Positions 33,088-41,641 of a stretch of DNA of 41,641 nt are shown one piece after another; positions within the stretch are counted from its first letter, which is position 1; each line of letters begins with the position of its first letter. Source of the stretch: Acidobacteriota bacterium. GTDB taxonomy: Bacteria > Acidobacteriota > Terriglobia > Bryobacterales > Bryobacteraceae. The stretch spans positions 1-41,641 of the forward strand of contig VFZY01000032.1 in assembly GCA_016870915.1 (NCBI GenBank), in the 5' to 3' direction. Made by a program: the position numbers and the translations under genes. Under the pieces are notes generated by a model. That model ran no database searches, had not been told where the DNA came from, and saw nothing but the letters and a program-made list of their open reading frames with translations.

Positions 33088-34164
33088 ATGACACCCGCCC
33101 GCATCACCGCCCTGATCGCCGCCACGGCCCTGCCGGGGCTTCCGGCCGAGCCCACCATTGCCGTGGTGGGCCTGGTTCATTCCCACGTGTGGGGACACCT
33201 GGGCAAGATGATCGCGAACCGGCCGGCGCGCCTGGTGGGGATCGCAGAGACGCGCGAGGATCTGATCGCCGAAGCCCGGAAGCGCGGCGCCGCCCAGGAA
33301 CTGTTCCATGCCGATTACAAGGCAATGCTCGACACCGTGAAGCCCGCGATCGTCTGGGCGTTTGTCGAAAACAACCGCCACCTGGAGATTGTGGAGGCCT
33401 GCGCGCCGCGCGGCATTCACGTCATTTTCGAAAAGCCGCTGGCCTCCTCCTACGGCGACGCCCTGGCCATTCAGCGGGTGGCGAGGAAGCACCGCATCCA
33501 GGTGATGACGAATTATCAGATGGTCTGGTGGCCGGCCAACTACACCGCCAAGCGGCTGGTGGATTCGGGAGCGCTGGGGAAGGTATGGCGGCTTCGTGGC
33601 ATCGTGGGTCATGGAGGCCCCGGCGGGGCCACCGGCCTCAATCGCCACTTCTTCGAGTGGCTGACGGATCCGGAGAAGAACGGCGCCGGGGCTCTGATGG
33701 ACTTCGGCTGCTACAACGCTCTCTGGAGCCTTTGGTACATGGGACGGCCGGAGCGTGTCTACGCTCACGTAAATCATTTACGGCCGGAAACGTTTCCGAA
33801 GGTGGAGGACAACTCAACCATGATTCTGTCCTATCCCAACGGCGTGGGGCTGTTTGAGGGAAGCTGGGACCTCCCCCGCGGCTTCCAGGACCTGGAGATC
33901 TACGGTTTGGGCGGTTCCGTGTACATGAAAAACGGCAAGGTGACACGCCAGCCGGGGCGCGAGGCCGAGGTGGATGTGCCTCTGGACCCGCTGCCGCCGG
34001 AAAAGACGGAGCCGATTGCCTACATGGTGGATGTTCTGGGGCGCGGCGCCGCCGTGGAGGGTCTGGCCGCGCTGGATATCAACGTGGGAGTGGTGGAGAT
34101 CATCGAAGCGGCCAAGCAGTCCATTCGCACCGGAGAGGCAGTCCGGTTGCCGCTCACCCGGTAG
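33088..34164 (+). CDS. Exported Gfo/Idh/MocA-type oxidoreductase
   Basis: The 358-residue protein has a short signal peptide (MTPARITALIAATALPGLPA) before a Rossmann fold: TIAVVGLVHSHVWGHL near residue 25, then VIFEKPLASSYGDA with the family EKP motif near 115 and the conserved DFGCYNALW near 205. Gfo/Idh/MocA enzymes oxidise or reduce sugars with NAD(P). Export of such an enzyme implies a tightly bound cofactor and Sec or Tat delivery, as in glucose-fructose oxidoreductase. AAGG lies about nine bases before the ATG at 33088; a GTG six bases earlier is a less likely start. It is divergent from the 1123-residue protein gene and convergent with an esterase gene (11 bp overlap). Confidence 0.84.
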   Translation: MTPARITALIAATALPGLPAEPTIAVVGLVHSHVWGHLGKMIANRPARLVGIAETREDLIAEARKRGAAQELFHADYKAMLDTVKPAIVWAFVENNRHLEIVEACAPRGIHVIFEKPLASSYGDALAIQRVARKHRIQVMTNYQMVWWPANYTAKRLVDSGALGKVWRLRGIVGHGGPGGATGLNRHFFEWLTDPEKNGAGALMDFGCYNALWSLWYMGRPERVYAHVNHLRPETFPKVEDNSTMILSYPNGVGLFEGSWDLPRGFQDLEIYGLGGSVYMKNGKVTRQPGREAEVDVPLDPLPPEKTEPIAYMVDVLGRGAAVEGLAALDINVGVVEIIEAAKQSIRTGEAVRLPLTR

Positions 34165-35212
34165 CGCGTCTACCGCCCTCGCCCGGGCCTAGCCACCGTT
34201 CAAACCACGCAATCGCCTGATCCAGCGACTCCGCGTTCACCCTGTGCCCGGTGCGCGGCTGAAGAATGGAAGAAAACTTCTCCCCGGCCCCGAGTGTGGC
34301 ATAGGCGCGGCCGGCGGCGTCCAGGCATTCCCGCAGGCCAGGCAGCGGCGTGCGTGCGTCGGAGTCGCCGTTGATCACCAGCAGCGGCCGCGGCGCGATC
34401 AGCGGCAGCATGGCCGGGCCGTCGAACTCGCCGTAGACGCCCGGCGCCACCTTGTCATAGAAAGTGCGGAGAAAGGCGCTATCCACGCTCCGCCCCGCAT
34501 CCCTGGCCGCATGGTCCACGGCCGCCTGAAAGGTCCCCACGCGCGACTGCCAGGCGTTGTGATCCAGCGCCCAGCGGAAACTCTGCACGCCGATGCAGGG
34601 AATCACAGCGGCGATGCGCTCATCGGCGGCGGCAGCCAGATACAACTCCATGCCGCCCTTCGAGAAGCCCGTCATCCCAATGCGCCGGGAATCGATATCG
34701 GGCCGGGTGGCCAGATAATCCAACAGACGCAGGATGTCCCAGACCGTGTCATAGAGGAACGGCTTCTCGCCGGACCCGCGCCAGGCCCTGAGAATCGCAT
34801 CGACATACTCCCCGGAGCCCCTGCCGCTCCTGGTCCGCTCGCCGTGGTAACGGCCGTCGATGGCAATAGCGGCAAAGCCGCGTCCCGCCAGCCGTTCAAG
34901 CAGTGGTACCTGGCCCTCTTTGTTTCCCCCGGTGCCGTGCAAGACCACCACCGCGGGCAGCCGCTGCCCGGAGCGGTGCGGCTTCACCAGAAGCCCGGGC
35001 ACACGTTGCGAACCGTCCGAGCCAAAGGAGAAATGAAGGCGTTCAAGCGAACCCGCCCCCTCCACCTTCCGTTCGGCAGGCGACAGCGGAACCCGCGGCC
35101 GGTCAATCAGGCGAAGAAACGCCTCCCGTTTCCCCGTTGCGCCCGCCTTGGCCGTGAAGGCCCCGGTCCAAGGCCACAGCGCGGGGGTGAGCAGAATACT
35201 ACGGCGAGTCAA
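34154..35212 (-). CDS. Exported alpha/beta hydrolase (acetyl xylan esterase-like)
   Basis: The 352-residue protein has a twin-arginine-like leader (MTRRSILLTPALWPWTGA) and an alpha/beta hydrolase core: PAVVVLHGTGGNKEGQ near residue 90, nucleophile TGFSKGGMELY near 185, Asp in INGDSDARTPL near 285 and His in RTGHRVNAE near 320. The FSKGG nucleophile elbow resembles acetyl xylan esterase/dienelactone hydrolase-like families acting on carbohydrate esters. The start is TTG with GGAAG about six bases upstream. Its 3' end overlaps the convergent oxidoreductase gene by 11 bp. The substrate is not known; a polysaccharide ester is likely from family precedent. Confidence 0.83.
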   Translation of the reverse strand: MTRRSILLTPALWPWTGAFTAKAGATGKREAFLRLIDRPRVPLSPAERKVEGAGSLERLHFSFGSDGSQRVPGLLVKPHRSGQRLPAVVVLHGTGGNKEGQVPLLERLAGRGFAAIAIDGRYHGERTRSGRGSGEYVDAILRAWRGSGEKPFLYDTVWDILRLLDYLATRPDIDSRRIGMTGFSKGGMELYLAAAADERIAAVIPCIGVQSFRWALDHNAWQSRVGTFQAAVDHAARDAGRSVDSAFLRTFYDKVAPGVYGEFDGPAMLPLIAPRPLLVINGDSDARTPLPGLRECLDAAGRAYATLGAGEKFSSILQPRTGHRVNAESLDQAIAWFERWLGPGEGGRRATG

Positions 35213-35271
35213 GGTGGCTTCCTTTCGGAAGGTCCATCATACATCACGCTGCCGGAGATGGCTCTTAATAA

Positions 35272-36909
35272 TCAGACGCTCCCTGAGCGAATCTGCTCCG
35301 CCAGATAATCGGATGATCGCCAGGCGAGCGCCAGAATCGTCAGCGTTGGGTTCTTCTCGGTGGCCGTCGTAAAGGCGGCTCCGTCCACCACGAAGACATT
35401 CTTCACCTCGTGCATCTGGCAGAAGCCGTTGAGGGCGCTCCGCTTGGGGTCGGCCCCCATGCGAACCGTGGCGTGCTCATGAATCGCCGCGCCGTTCGGG
35501 TCCACCGCACCACGCTGGAAAGGCAGAATCTCCGCCTTGGCGGCCCGGAAGATGGATTCCGCCGTGTCGTACATCTCAGCCACCATCTTGCGCTCGTTCT
35601 CGCCGGTGCGATACTCGATCCTGGCAATCGGCAGCCCATACTGGTCCGCCCCGGTGCCCTCCACCGTCACCCGGTTGTGGCGGTACGGCAGCACCTCGCC
35701 ATACGGATGGATCGCCACCAGTGCCGGGTACCGCTTCTTCACTTCCGCCTTGAACCCGGCGCCGAAGCCCGGCAGCAGCTTGGCGTACTGCGGGTTCGGC
35801 TGCGCGCCCGTGTTCCAGAACTGGGCCCCGTAGCCGCGCAGGTAGTCGCGCTTGGGCCCGCGGTGGTTGAATCGCGGCATGTAGATGTGCTCACCGCCGA
35901 TGCCGTCGTCGTTCTGCGTCCTGCCGCCCAACAGCTCCGGCATGAAGGCATACATGTGGAAGCGGACCTGCTCTGAAAGGTAGCGGCCAATCACGTCGTT
36001 CGAGTTGCCGATTCCGTTGGGATATCTCCCGGATTTCGAGTTGAGCAGAATGCGCGTCGAGTCGATGCAGGAGGCAGCCACCACGATCCGCTTGCCCAGC
36101 ACCGTCCGCTCCTGGCGCGTGTAGCGGTCGAAGTACTGCACGCCGCGAGCCAGGCCGCGGTCATCCACCAGGATCCGCCCCACCACCGCGTTGTCCACCA
36201 CCGTCAGCCGCTTGGAAAGCAGGGCGGGCTCGATCAGATAGTCCGACGAGTTGAAGAACGCGGAAATGTCGCAGCCCTTTCCGCAGGCGCCGCAAAAATG
36301 GCACTGGGCGCGGCCGTTGTGGGGCTTGGTCAACACGGCGCGCCGGCCGTTGACGATGCTGATGCCGATGCTCCTGGCGGCCTTCTGCATCAGCCGCTCG
36401 CCGCACCGGGGCGCCGCGGCCGGCAGATGGAAACGGCTGCCCGGCAGCGTGTCCTGATCGTCGGGGCCGCCACACACCCCGATCAACTGTTCCACCTGGT
36501 CATAGTAGGGAGCAATGTCCTTGTAGCGGATGGGCCAGGGGATCTCCCAGCCATCCTTGGCGGGCCCCTCGAAATCGACATCGCCGTAGCGGAGCGAAAC
36601 GCGGCCCCAGATGTTGGTCTTGCCGCCCCGGCCCCACACACGGATCAGGTCGAAATAGGGGTCCGATTGGTAAGGCTGCTCCTTGAGATCAACGTGGAAG
36701 GCAGGCGGGCGCTGCCCGCTCTCCAGCTTCCCGCGTGTCTCCCACGGCTTCACGTGCGACCAGAAACCGCCGCGATTGAACTTCGCCCCCGCGTCCAGCA
36801 TCAGGACCCGGATGCCCTTCCGCGTCAGGTTCCAGGCAACCATCCCGCCGCTGGCGCCGCTTCCGATCACGATCACATCGTGGACTTCAGGACTCTTCAC
36901 CACCTGCAT
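35272..36909 (-). CDS. GMC-family oxidoreductase (gluconate 2-dehydrogenase-type large subunit)
   Basis: The 545-residue protein has an N-terminal FAD-binding loop [15 protein letters not shown] near residue 12, a further [15 protein letters not shown] near 100, a Cys cluster [14 protein letters not shown] near 205 and a C-terminal [14 protein letters not shown]. The size and cluster fit the catalytic subunit of gluconate 2-dehydrogenase-like GMC enzymes, which oxidise alcohol groups of sugars in the periplasm. It has no signal peptide and probably exits with the Tat-bearing small subunit encoded two bases upstream. The ATG at 36909 is chosen for that spacing. The preceding 82 codons of open frame belong to the small-subunit region. 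Substrate unknown; a sugar or polyol is likely. Confidence 0.88.
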   Translation of the reverse strand: MQVVKSPEVHDVIVIGSGASGGMVAWNLTRKGIRVLMLDAGAKFNRGGFWSHVKPWETRGKLESGQRPPAFHVDLKEQPYQSDPYFDLIRVWGRGGKTNIWGRVSLRYGDVDFEGPAKDGWEIPWPIRYKDIAPYYDQVEQLIGVCGGPDDQDTLPGSRFHLPAAAPRCGERLMQKAARSIGISIVNGRRAVLTKPHNGRAQCHFCGACGKGCDISAFFNSSDYLIEPALLSKRLTVVDNAVVGRILVDDRGLARGVQYFDRYTRQERTVLGKRIVVAASCIDSTRILLNSKSGRYPNGIGNSNDVIGRYLSEQVRFHMYAFMPELLGGRTQNDDGIGGEHIYMPRFNHRGPKRDYLRGYGAQFWNTGAQPNPQYAKLLPGFGAGFKAEVKKRYPALVAIHPYGEVLPYRHNRVTVEGTGADQYGLPIARIEYRTGENERKMVAEMYDTAESIFRAAKAEILPFQRGAVDPNGAAIHEHATVRMGADPKRSALNGFCQMHEVKNVFVVDGAAFTTATEKNPTLTILALAWRSSDYLAEQIRSGSV

Positions 36910-36911
36910 AA

Positions 36912-37415
36912 CTAAACCTGATGCTCCGGATGGGTGCAACCCTTGAACTCGGGAAGAAACGTGTTGGCGTTCCAGCCAAGCTCGGTTTGAAGGCCGTCGC
37001 GCGTGGAGTAGTAGTAGTCGATGGTGGCGTCTTTCAGCAGCTTGAAGTGCCGGGCCGCCTCCGTGCCGGTTTCCCGGCTCCCCCGGGTGAGGGCCGCCTC
37101 CCATTCGGCGGCGCTGGAACCCTGGCTTTGGAACCAGGCAAGCGTTTCCTTCCAACGCTTGCCCAGCGCGGCGTTGCGGGCCGCGTCGGCATCAGCCAGC
37201 CAATGGGCGCGGGCGTCGGAGGCCCCTGGCGTGGCTGTCCGCGGAATGATCAGGTCCATCAACGCGCCCAGGCGTGTGTGCTCCTCGCGGGTGAAGAATC
37301 TGAGTGCCGGCGCGGCGGCAATCTGAAGCAACGGCTCGGTGTGCTGGTGCTGAGCCAGAACAGGGGCGGCGGTTGCGGCGGAGAGAACCTGAAGGGCTTT
37401 TCTTCGGCTGGGCAT
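36912..37415 (-). CDS. Gluconate 2-dehydrogenase subunit 3-like protein
   Basis: The 167-residue protein begins with a Tat signal ([21 protein letters not shown]), then [26 protein letters not shown], the core of gluconate 2-dehydrogenase subunit 3, and ends [22 protein letters not shown]. Subunit 3 accompanies GMC-type large subunits and supplies the Tat export signal. The large subunit starts two bases after this stop, so they form one transcript and probably one complex. The ATG at 37415 puts the twin arginine at the usual place; the frame opens earlier at 37457. AAAGG lies before it. Confidence 0.86.
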   Translation of the reverse strand: MPSRRKALQVLSAATAAPVLAQHQHTEPLLQIAAAPALRFFTREEHTRLGALMDLIIPRTATPGASDARAHWLADADAARNAALGKRWKETLAWFQSQGSSAAEWEAALTRGSRETGTEAARHFKLLKDATIDYYYSTRDGLQTELGWNANTFLPEFKGCTHPEHQV

Positions 37416-37475
37416 TCCGCCTTTCAGGATACCGGACCCGTGTCTCCCCGGACGCACGGCTGTCCGTACTGCGTC

Positions 37476-38324
37476 TTAGATCGTGTCCCGTTTAATCTGC
37501 ACGCCGCCGTTGGTGGTGGTGAGCCTGATCGGCGCACCGCCTGTCCCCAGCTTCAGGTCGATTGTCTTGTTCCGGCGGCCCTCAAGCGCGGCGGGCAGTT
37601 CGCTGTGAATGCCTCCGTTCACCGTGCTGGCCGAGACCATGGCATTGTAGTTCCCCGGAACGCGCATGTGGACCCCGCCGTTGGTGGTCTGCACGTCGAG
37701 CCCCGCGCCGTTCCAGCGGTCGCCGGCAAGCTGCACGGTCAAGCCTCCGTTCACCGTCTTGCCCCGCACATCACCCGCCACACGGTTGAGGTTGACACCC
37801 CCGTTCAGAGTGGGAAAGCCGATCTTGCCTTCAATGCCGTCAATGTTGATGCCGCCGTTGAACGCCTTCAGCTCAAGCCCGGTTTTGCGCGGCAGGAAGA
37901 TTTCGAACGAAGTGGACCACCAGCTGTTCTCACCGTTCCTGTTCTTTGAGGACAGGTCGGGGCCGACCGGGCGGACGCGGCCGCCCGCGGCCTCCACCTT
38001 GACCTGGCGAACGAGTTGCTCGGCGTCCTGGCGGGTGGGGGCGTTGGCATCCACCCGGCTGCGCACCAGGATATCGGCGCGGTCCCAGCCTTTCACGGTG
38101 ATACCCCCGTTGATGCCGGCATCCACATCAAGCGTCGCGCTGGCGGCCAGGGTCTGCTCACGCATCTCGCAAAACCGCTCCCGGTCGGACGAACCGGTAC
38201 GATCCGAGCACTTCAAGGACGGGGAAGGGTTTTGCCGGGTCTGCGCCGGCAGGCGGCCTTCACCCAAAATGGCGGCAGCCACGATGGGAAAGCCGAGCGT
38301 CGGGAAGAGGGACTTGATGCGCAT
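37476..38324 (-). CDS. Exported NGG-repeat beta-helix protein (DUF4097-like)
   Basis: The 282-residue protein has a signal peptide (MRIKSLFPTLGFPIVAAAIL). Its C-terminal 190 residues contain a repeated Asn-Gly-Gly motif: INGGI, FNGGINIDG, LNGGVNL, VNGGLTV, TNGGVHM, VNGGIHS and TNGGVQI, spaced roughly 20-30 residues. This suggests a right-handed beta-helix with NGG turns, as in DUF4097 putative adhesins. The N-terminal half contains two Cys residues (LKCSD and RFCEM) that could form a disulfide. GGAG five bases before ATG 38324 supports the start; the longer frame to 38402 lacks this. It is divergent from the phosphoesterase gene. Another DUF4097-like protein is encoded in the sigma operon at 11239. 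Confidence 0.78.
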   Translation of the reverse strand: MRIKSLFPTLGFPIVAAAILGEGRLPAQTRQNPSPSLKCSDRTGSSDRERFCEMREQTLAASATLDVDAGINGGITVKGWDRADILVRSRVDANAPTRQDAEQLVRQVKVEAAGGRVRPVGPDLSSKNRNGENSWWSTSFEIFLPRKTGLELKAFNGGINIDGIEGKIGFPTLNGGVNLNRVAGDVRGKTVNGGLTVQLAGDRWNGAGLDVQTTNGGVHMRVPGNYNAMVSASTVNGGIHSELPAALEGRRNKTIDLKLGTGGAPIRLTTTNGGVQIKRDTI

Positions 38325-38423
38325 GCTTGCTCCTTGTTTCCGGGTTAGACGTATCGCTGCGAAAAAGGTTCTCGGAAAATGAGCGGTTCGGCGCGTTACC
38401 ATGTGTTAACCCGAGGAGAGACG

Positions 38424-40991
38424 ATGAACTATCTGGTACCGTTTCTGGCAGCAGCGGCGGCGGGCGCGGCGCAGACCATTGAGCGACCGGTGCGCGCGGT
38501 CACCGATCCGGGTGTCGTCACCACGCGCCAGAACATTACCCCGGCAGGCGTCCCCACCGTGTTCGAGGGGCGTACGTACGGGGTGGCCTTCGGCCGGTCC
38601 GCGGCCGAACTGTGGGTGCTCAACGCTACCCAGCTGTACCAGATGGATTGGAAAGAGAACCGTGTTCTGGCCCGCCTGCCGCATGAGATGTCGCCCGGTT
38701 TGCAGGGCGTGGCCTTTGATGCCGCCTCCGGCGCCGTCCTGTTCAGTGGAGCTTCCCGGAACGCCAAGCGCGGCAAGAAAGTGGACCTGGTCCGGGCGCA
38801 GGATGCCAGGCTGGCGGCCCTGGCATCCGACCTGGGAACCAATATCGCCGGAGCCCTGGCGGTCTCGGCCGGCAAGAATGAGAAGGGCCAGCGCCTGGCC
38901 GTCCTTCCGCTCACCTTCGATAACAAGCTGGCCGTATTCGATATGGCGTCCGGTAAGCTGGTGGGCGCCGCCGAAACAGGCATTGCACCCTTCGCCGCGG
39001 TGATCGATTCGAAGAGCACCTATGCCTACGTCTCGAACTGGGGCGGGCTGAAACCGCAGCCGGGCCAGCCGTCCGCGCCAACCGGGCTTGCGCCGAACGC
39101 GGATCAGGTGATTGTGGATTCGCGCGGCGTGGCTGCCTCGGGAACCATCAACCGGATCGATCTTCTCACCATGAAGTCCAGCCCATTGAGCGTGGAACTG
39201 CACCCCACGGGCATGGCGCTGGATGAGAAGAACCAGCGGCTGTACGTGGCCCAGAGCAACAGCGATTCGGTGGTGACCTACGACTTGGTCAGCGGTAGGG
39301 CCCGTTCCTTGCGGCTGCAACTGTTCGCCGACCCTGTCCGCGGCATCTCCCCCAACGCCATCGTGGTCTCCCCCGACGGCGCCCGGATCTATGTCGCCTG
39401 CGGCGGCGTCAACGCCATCGCCGTGATGAACACCGCCACGGGGCAGGTGGAGGGCATGATTCCCACCGCGTGGTACCCGAATGCGCTGGCCATGAGCGGC
39501 GATGGGCGGTACCTGGCGGTTTCGGCGATGCTGGGCTCAGGCTCCGGCTGGCGTGAAGCGCCCAACAAGCGGTTCGTGCATTCCAATCGCGGCGCCGTAG
39601 CCGTCATCGACGTTCCCGATGCCGCTCAACTGGCCAACTACACCACTGCCGCGCTGGAGAACAACCACATGCGCGCGCCCGGCAGCTTCGCCCGTCCGTT
39701 GCTGCCGGATCGTACACCCCGCCCCGTGCCGCGCCGCGCCGGGGATCCCTCGCCCATCGAACACGTCGTCTTCATCGTCAAGGAGAACCGCACCTATGAT
39801 CAGGTGCTGGGAGATCTCCCGCGCGGCAACGGCGACCCCTCCCTCGTCATGTTCGGCGAGGACATCACTCCCAATCAGCACAAGCTGGCGCGGGATTTCG
39901 TTACCCTCGACAACTTCTACGCAACCGGCGGCAATAGCGCCGACGGGCACCAGTGGCTCACCCAGGCCAATGAGACTGCTTATGCCCTGTGGCCCGGGTA
40001 CACCGGCCGCAGCTATCCGTTCGATGGCACCGATCCCATCGCGTATTCCAGCGGCGGCTTCATCTGGGACGCTGCTCTAGCCCGGCGAAAGACCGTCCGG
40101 ATCTTTGGCGAATACGCCGGGCGCCTGCCGGAACCCGCCAAGGAGCGCCTGGAGCACCTGAAGCGCTGGAAGGCCGGCGAGGACTACACCGCGCGCTTCA
40201 AGACCGTGGCGCCCATCAAAGGGTTGAACGCGATTCTGGCGGCCAACTACCCGCCCTACTGCATCGCGATTCCGGATCTGGTGCGGGCCCAGATCTTCCT
40301 CAAGGAACTTGAACAGTGGAAGAAGGATGGCGCCATGCCGAATCTCACCATCCTTCAGCTTCCCTCGAACCATACCTACGGCACCTCCCCCGGGGCGTCC
40401 ACACCGGCCGCCATGGTGGCCGACAACGACTGGGCGCTGGGGAAGATCGTCGAGGCCCTGACGGTGACCCAGTTCTGGCCCAAGATGGCGATCTTCGTCG
40501 TCGAGGACGATGCCCAGAACGGCGTCGATCACGTCGACGGCCATCGCACCGTCGCCCTGCTGGTGAGCCCGTTCGCCAAACGCGGACACGTGGATTCCAC
40601 GTTCTATTCGCATCAAAGCATTCTGAAGACCATCGAGCTGATTCTGGGCCTGCCCACCCTCTCCCTCTTCGACCTCATCGCCCACGACATGCGCAACAGT
40701 TTCACCGAAACGCCGGAGTTGGGCGCCTATCTGGCCATCGAGCCCAAGCAGGACCTGTTCGCCGTGAATCCACCCGCGTCGGCACTCAAAGGCGAGGAAC
40801 GCCGGGCCGCCGTGGCCTCGGCCAGGATGCGCTGGGATGTGCCCGATGCGGCTCCGTTTGCACGGTTGAACCGCATCCTGTGGCACAACCGGCGCGGCTG
40901 GAACACGGCGTACCCCGGGGTTCGGAACGGAGTGTTCGTTCCCCTTGTGGTGGAAGAAGAGGAAGATGACGACGATGATCGCGGCCGGTGA
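38424..40991 (+). CDS. Exported YVTN beta-propeller / phosphoesterase fusion
   Basis: The 855-residue protein has a signal peptide (MNYLVPFLAAAAAGAAQ), then a seven-bladed YVTN-type propeller (residues 40-430: LAVFDMASGKLVGAA, TYAYVSNWGG, RIYVACGGVNAIAVMN, YPNALAMSGDGRYLAV) and a C-terminal phosphoesterase of the acid phosphatase/phospholipase C group (ENRTYDQVLGD near 460, NSADGHQWLTQAN, SNHTYGTSPG, VVEDDAQNGVDHVDGHR). It would act in the periplasm or outside on phosphate esters; the metal-binding signature fits the alkaline-phosphatase-like superfamily. A perfect GAGGAG six bases before ATG 38424 fixes the start. The C-terminus is an acidic tail of consecutive Glu and Asp residues, which is unusual. 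Confidence 0.87.
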   Translation: MNYLVPFLAAAAAGAAQTIERPVRAVTDPGVVTTRQNITPAGVPTVFEGRTYGVAFGRSAAELWVLNATQLYQMDWKENRVLARLPHEMSPGLQGVAFDAASGAVLFSGASRNAKRGKKVDLVRAQDARLAALASDLGTNIAGALAVSAGKNEKGQRLAVLPLTFDNKLAVFDMASGKLVGAAETGIAPFAAVIDSKSTYAYVSNWGGLKPQPGQPSAPTGLAPNADQVIVDSRGVAASGTINRIDLLTMKSSPLSVELHPTGMALDEKNQRLYVAQSNSDSVVTYDLVSGRARSLRLQLFADPVRGISPNAIVVSPDGARIYVACGGVNAIAVMNTATGQVEGMIPTAWYPNALAMSGDGRYLAVSAMLGSGSGWREAPNKRFVHSNRGAVAVIDVPDAAQLANYTTAALENNHMRAPGSFARPLLPDRTPRPVPRRAGDPSPIEHVVFIVKENRTYDQVLGDLPRGNGDPSLVMFGEDITPNQHKLARDFVTLDNFYATGGNSADGHQWLTQANETAYALWPGYTGRSYPFDGTDPIAYSSGGFIWDAALARRKTVRIFGEYAGRLPEPAKERLEHLKRWKAGEDYTARFKTVAPIKGLNAILAANYPPYCIAIPDLVRAQIFLKELEQWKKDGAMPNLTILQLPSNHTYGTSPGASTPAAMVADNDWALGKIVEALTVTQFWPKMAIFVVEDDAQNGVDHVDGHRTVALLVSPFAKRGHVDSTFYSHQSILKTIELILGLPTLSLFDLIAHDMRNSFTETPELGAYLAIEPKQDLFAVNPPASALKGEERRAAVASARMRWDVPDAAPFARLNRILWHNRRGWNTAYPGVRNGVFVPLVVEEEEDDDDDRGR

Positions 40992-41020
40992 TCATCGCGG
41001 AGCACCCCACGGCATAGCAT

Positions 41021-41050
41021 TTGACACCGCGTCACGGGGCTTGAGAGAAT
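41021..41050 (+). promoter_or_regulatory. Promoter for tRNA-Gly
   Basis: TTGACA (41021-41026, perfect -35) and GAGAAT (41045-41050, 4 of 6 to the -10 consensus) are separated by 18 bases, placing a transcription start near 41057, about 13 bases before the tRNA. Confidence 0.6.
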
Positions 41051-41069
41051 AGTGCTTGACACTCCCTGA

Positions 41070-41145
<76 letters not shown>

Positions 41146-41173
41146 TTCTTCCCCCCGGATCAACCAGCCTCGG

Positions 41174-41641
41174 TCAACGGTCTTCTTTCCTCCACGCATC
41201 TCCCGGCATGATGCGCTCCATAAACTCGTCAAAAAGGGGCACTGTGAACGCGGTGTCTCCGTGCGTCGGGCTCCAGATCATTCCTTTGGCGATGAGATTG
41301 GCACGGGTCGGGCCTAGCCCGCTTTTCTCACGGCATCTGATCGCAGCCCAAACTGACGCCGCGGACAAGCTCGAAATGACTCGTGCGGATCCTCCGCGGG
41401 TGTCTCGGTCAGAAATTTGCGGCAAAATGGCTGCCGCATACCGTCGCTCCGAGCACCCGAAGGGTGAAAATGGGCCGTCCATACGCGCTTCTCCGGTCCG
41501 CTGCAAAAATGCGGAATGAATAAGTCCGGTGTTTGCTTCACGCAGTTTTTTCAGCAGCGCAGGTTCGCGTGAACTTGCGCAAACTGGGCCTGCCAGGGGT
41601 AGCTCGTCGCCAGTGACAAAACGATCCGGCGCACACTGACA
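41174..41641 (-). CDS. AAA-type ATPase, C-terminal part (runs off window)
   Basis: The frame is open from the right window edge to a stop at 41174, so only the C-terminal 155 residues are seen. ERRYAAAIL, then LGPTRANLIAKGMIWSPTHGDTAFTVPLFDEFMERIMPG, match the C-terminal winged-helix region of AAA ATPases of the Orc/ORC1-like or archaeal-ATPase type. The central ILPQISDRDTRGGSARV region is unlike the family and may have decayed. The base composition is lower in GC than the rest of the window. The gene starts beyond the edge, so whether it is intact or a fragment cannot be told. It lies directly beside the tRNA-Gly gene. Confidence 0.55.
   Translation of the reverse strand, partial: CQCAPDRFVTGDELPLAGPVCASSREPALLKKLREANTGLIHSAFLQRTGEARMDGPFSPFGCSERRYAAAILPQISDRDTRGGSARVISSLSAASVWAAIRCREKSGLGPTRANLIAKGMIWSPTHGDTAFTVPLFDEFMERIMPGDAWRKEDR

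Noticed and set aside
34244-35308. 354-codon plus-strand frame opposite the acetyl xylan esterase-like gene
   Set aside because: No motif, no ribosome site, and it is antisense to a gene with a complete catalytic set.

Overview
This window looks like chromosomal DNA of a high-GC, Gram-negative soil bacterium, most likely an Acidobacteriota member of the Solibacter/Bryobacter type. The indicators are gene families, not a database match: a very large Oar-like TonB-dependent receptor with an N-terminal carboxypeptidase-regulatory domain, an acidobacterial-type VWFA protein, a regulator joining a winged-helix-like N-terminus to an AAA/TPR body, paired DUF1549/DUF1553 and DUF1501 proteins, exported Gfo/Idh/MocA and GMC oxidoreductases, and many short operons with 4-bp ATGA overlaps. 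I see no rRNA, CRISPR array, insertion sequence or phage structural gene. The one clear RNA gene is tRNA-Gly(GCC) near the right edge.

Layout. (1) 120-5992, minus strand: CarD-like regulator, then a zinc-ribbon/Pro-Ala-rich/LamG-like protein, a TPR protein and a TPR lipoprotein, behind a good sigma70-type promoter at 6045-6073. (2) 6310-9534, minus: DUF1549/1553 plus DUF1501 pair. (3) 9726-13244, plus: a tight operon of ECF sigma factor, zinc-finger anti-sigma factor with HEAT-like extension, DUF4097 protein and tandem-PDZ protein, closed by a strong hairpin terminator. (4) 13355-17563: a regulatory island with a 942-aa ATPase/TPR regulator, a convergent NarL-type response regulator and the remains of its histidine kinase. 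Near-identical 16-bp palindromes, CTACCTG-N2-(C/T)GGGTAG, lie upstream of both regulators. (5) 17663-20905: TonB-dependent receptor. (6) 21001-21618: a NYN-domain gene of lower GC with a strong hairpin just before its start. (7) 21847-25988, minus: a translationally coupled five-gene sugar-phosphate cassette (HAD phosphatase, a protein of uncertain function, PfkB/HldE-like kinase, ROK kinase, GmhA-like SIS isomerase). (8) 26056-40991: mostly exported proteins: two alpha/beta hydrolases, a prepilin peptidase, a CBM9-like protein, a 1123-aa unknown secreted protein paired with a VWFA protein, an exported Gfo/Idh/MocA oxidoreductase, a GMC oxidoreductase with its Tat-type small subunit, an NGG-repeat DUF4097-like protein, and a beta-propeller phosphoesterase. 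(9) 41021-41641: tRNA-Gly with its promoter, then the C-terminal part of an AAA ATPase gene that runs off the window.

The content suggests a heterotroph that invests in envelope-stress control, export and carbohydrate uptake or processing. The most promising undescribed units are the five-gene sugar cassette with its uncertain member, the secreted 1123-aa/VWFA pair, and the regulatory island in which a shared operator links an ATPase regulator to a response regulator whose kinase appears to be decaying.
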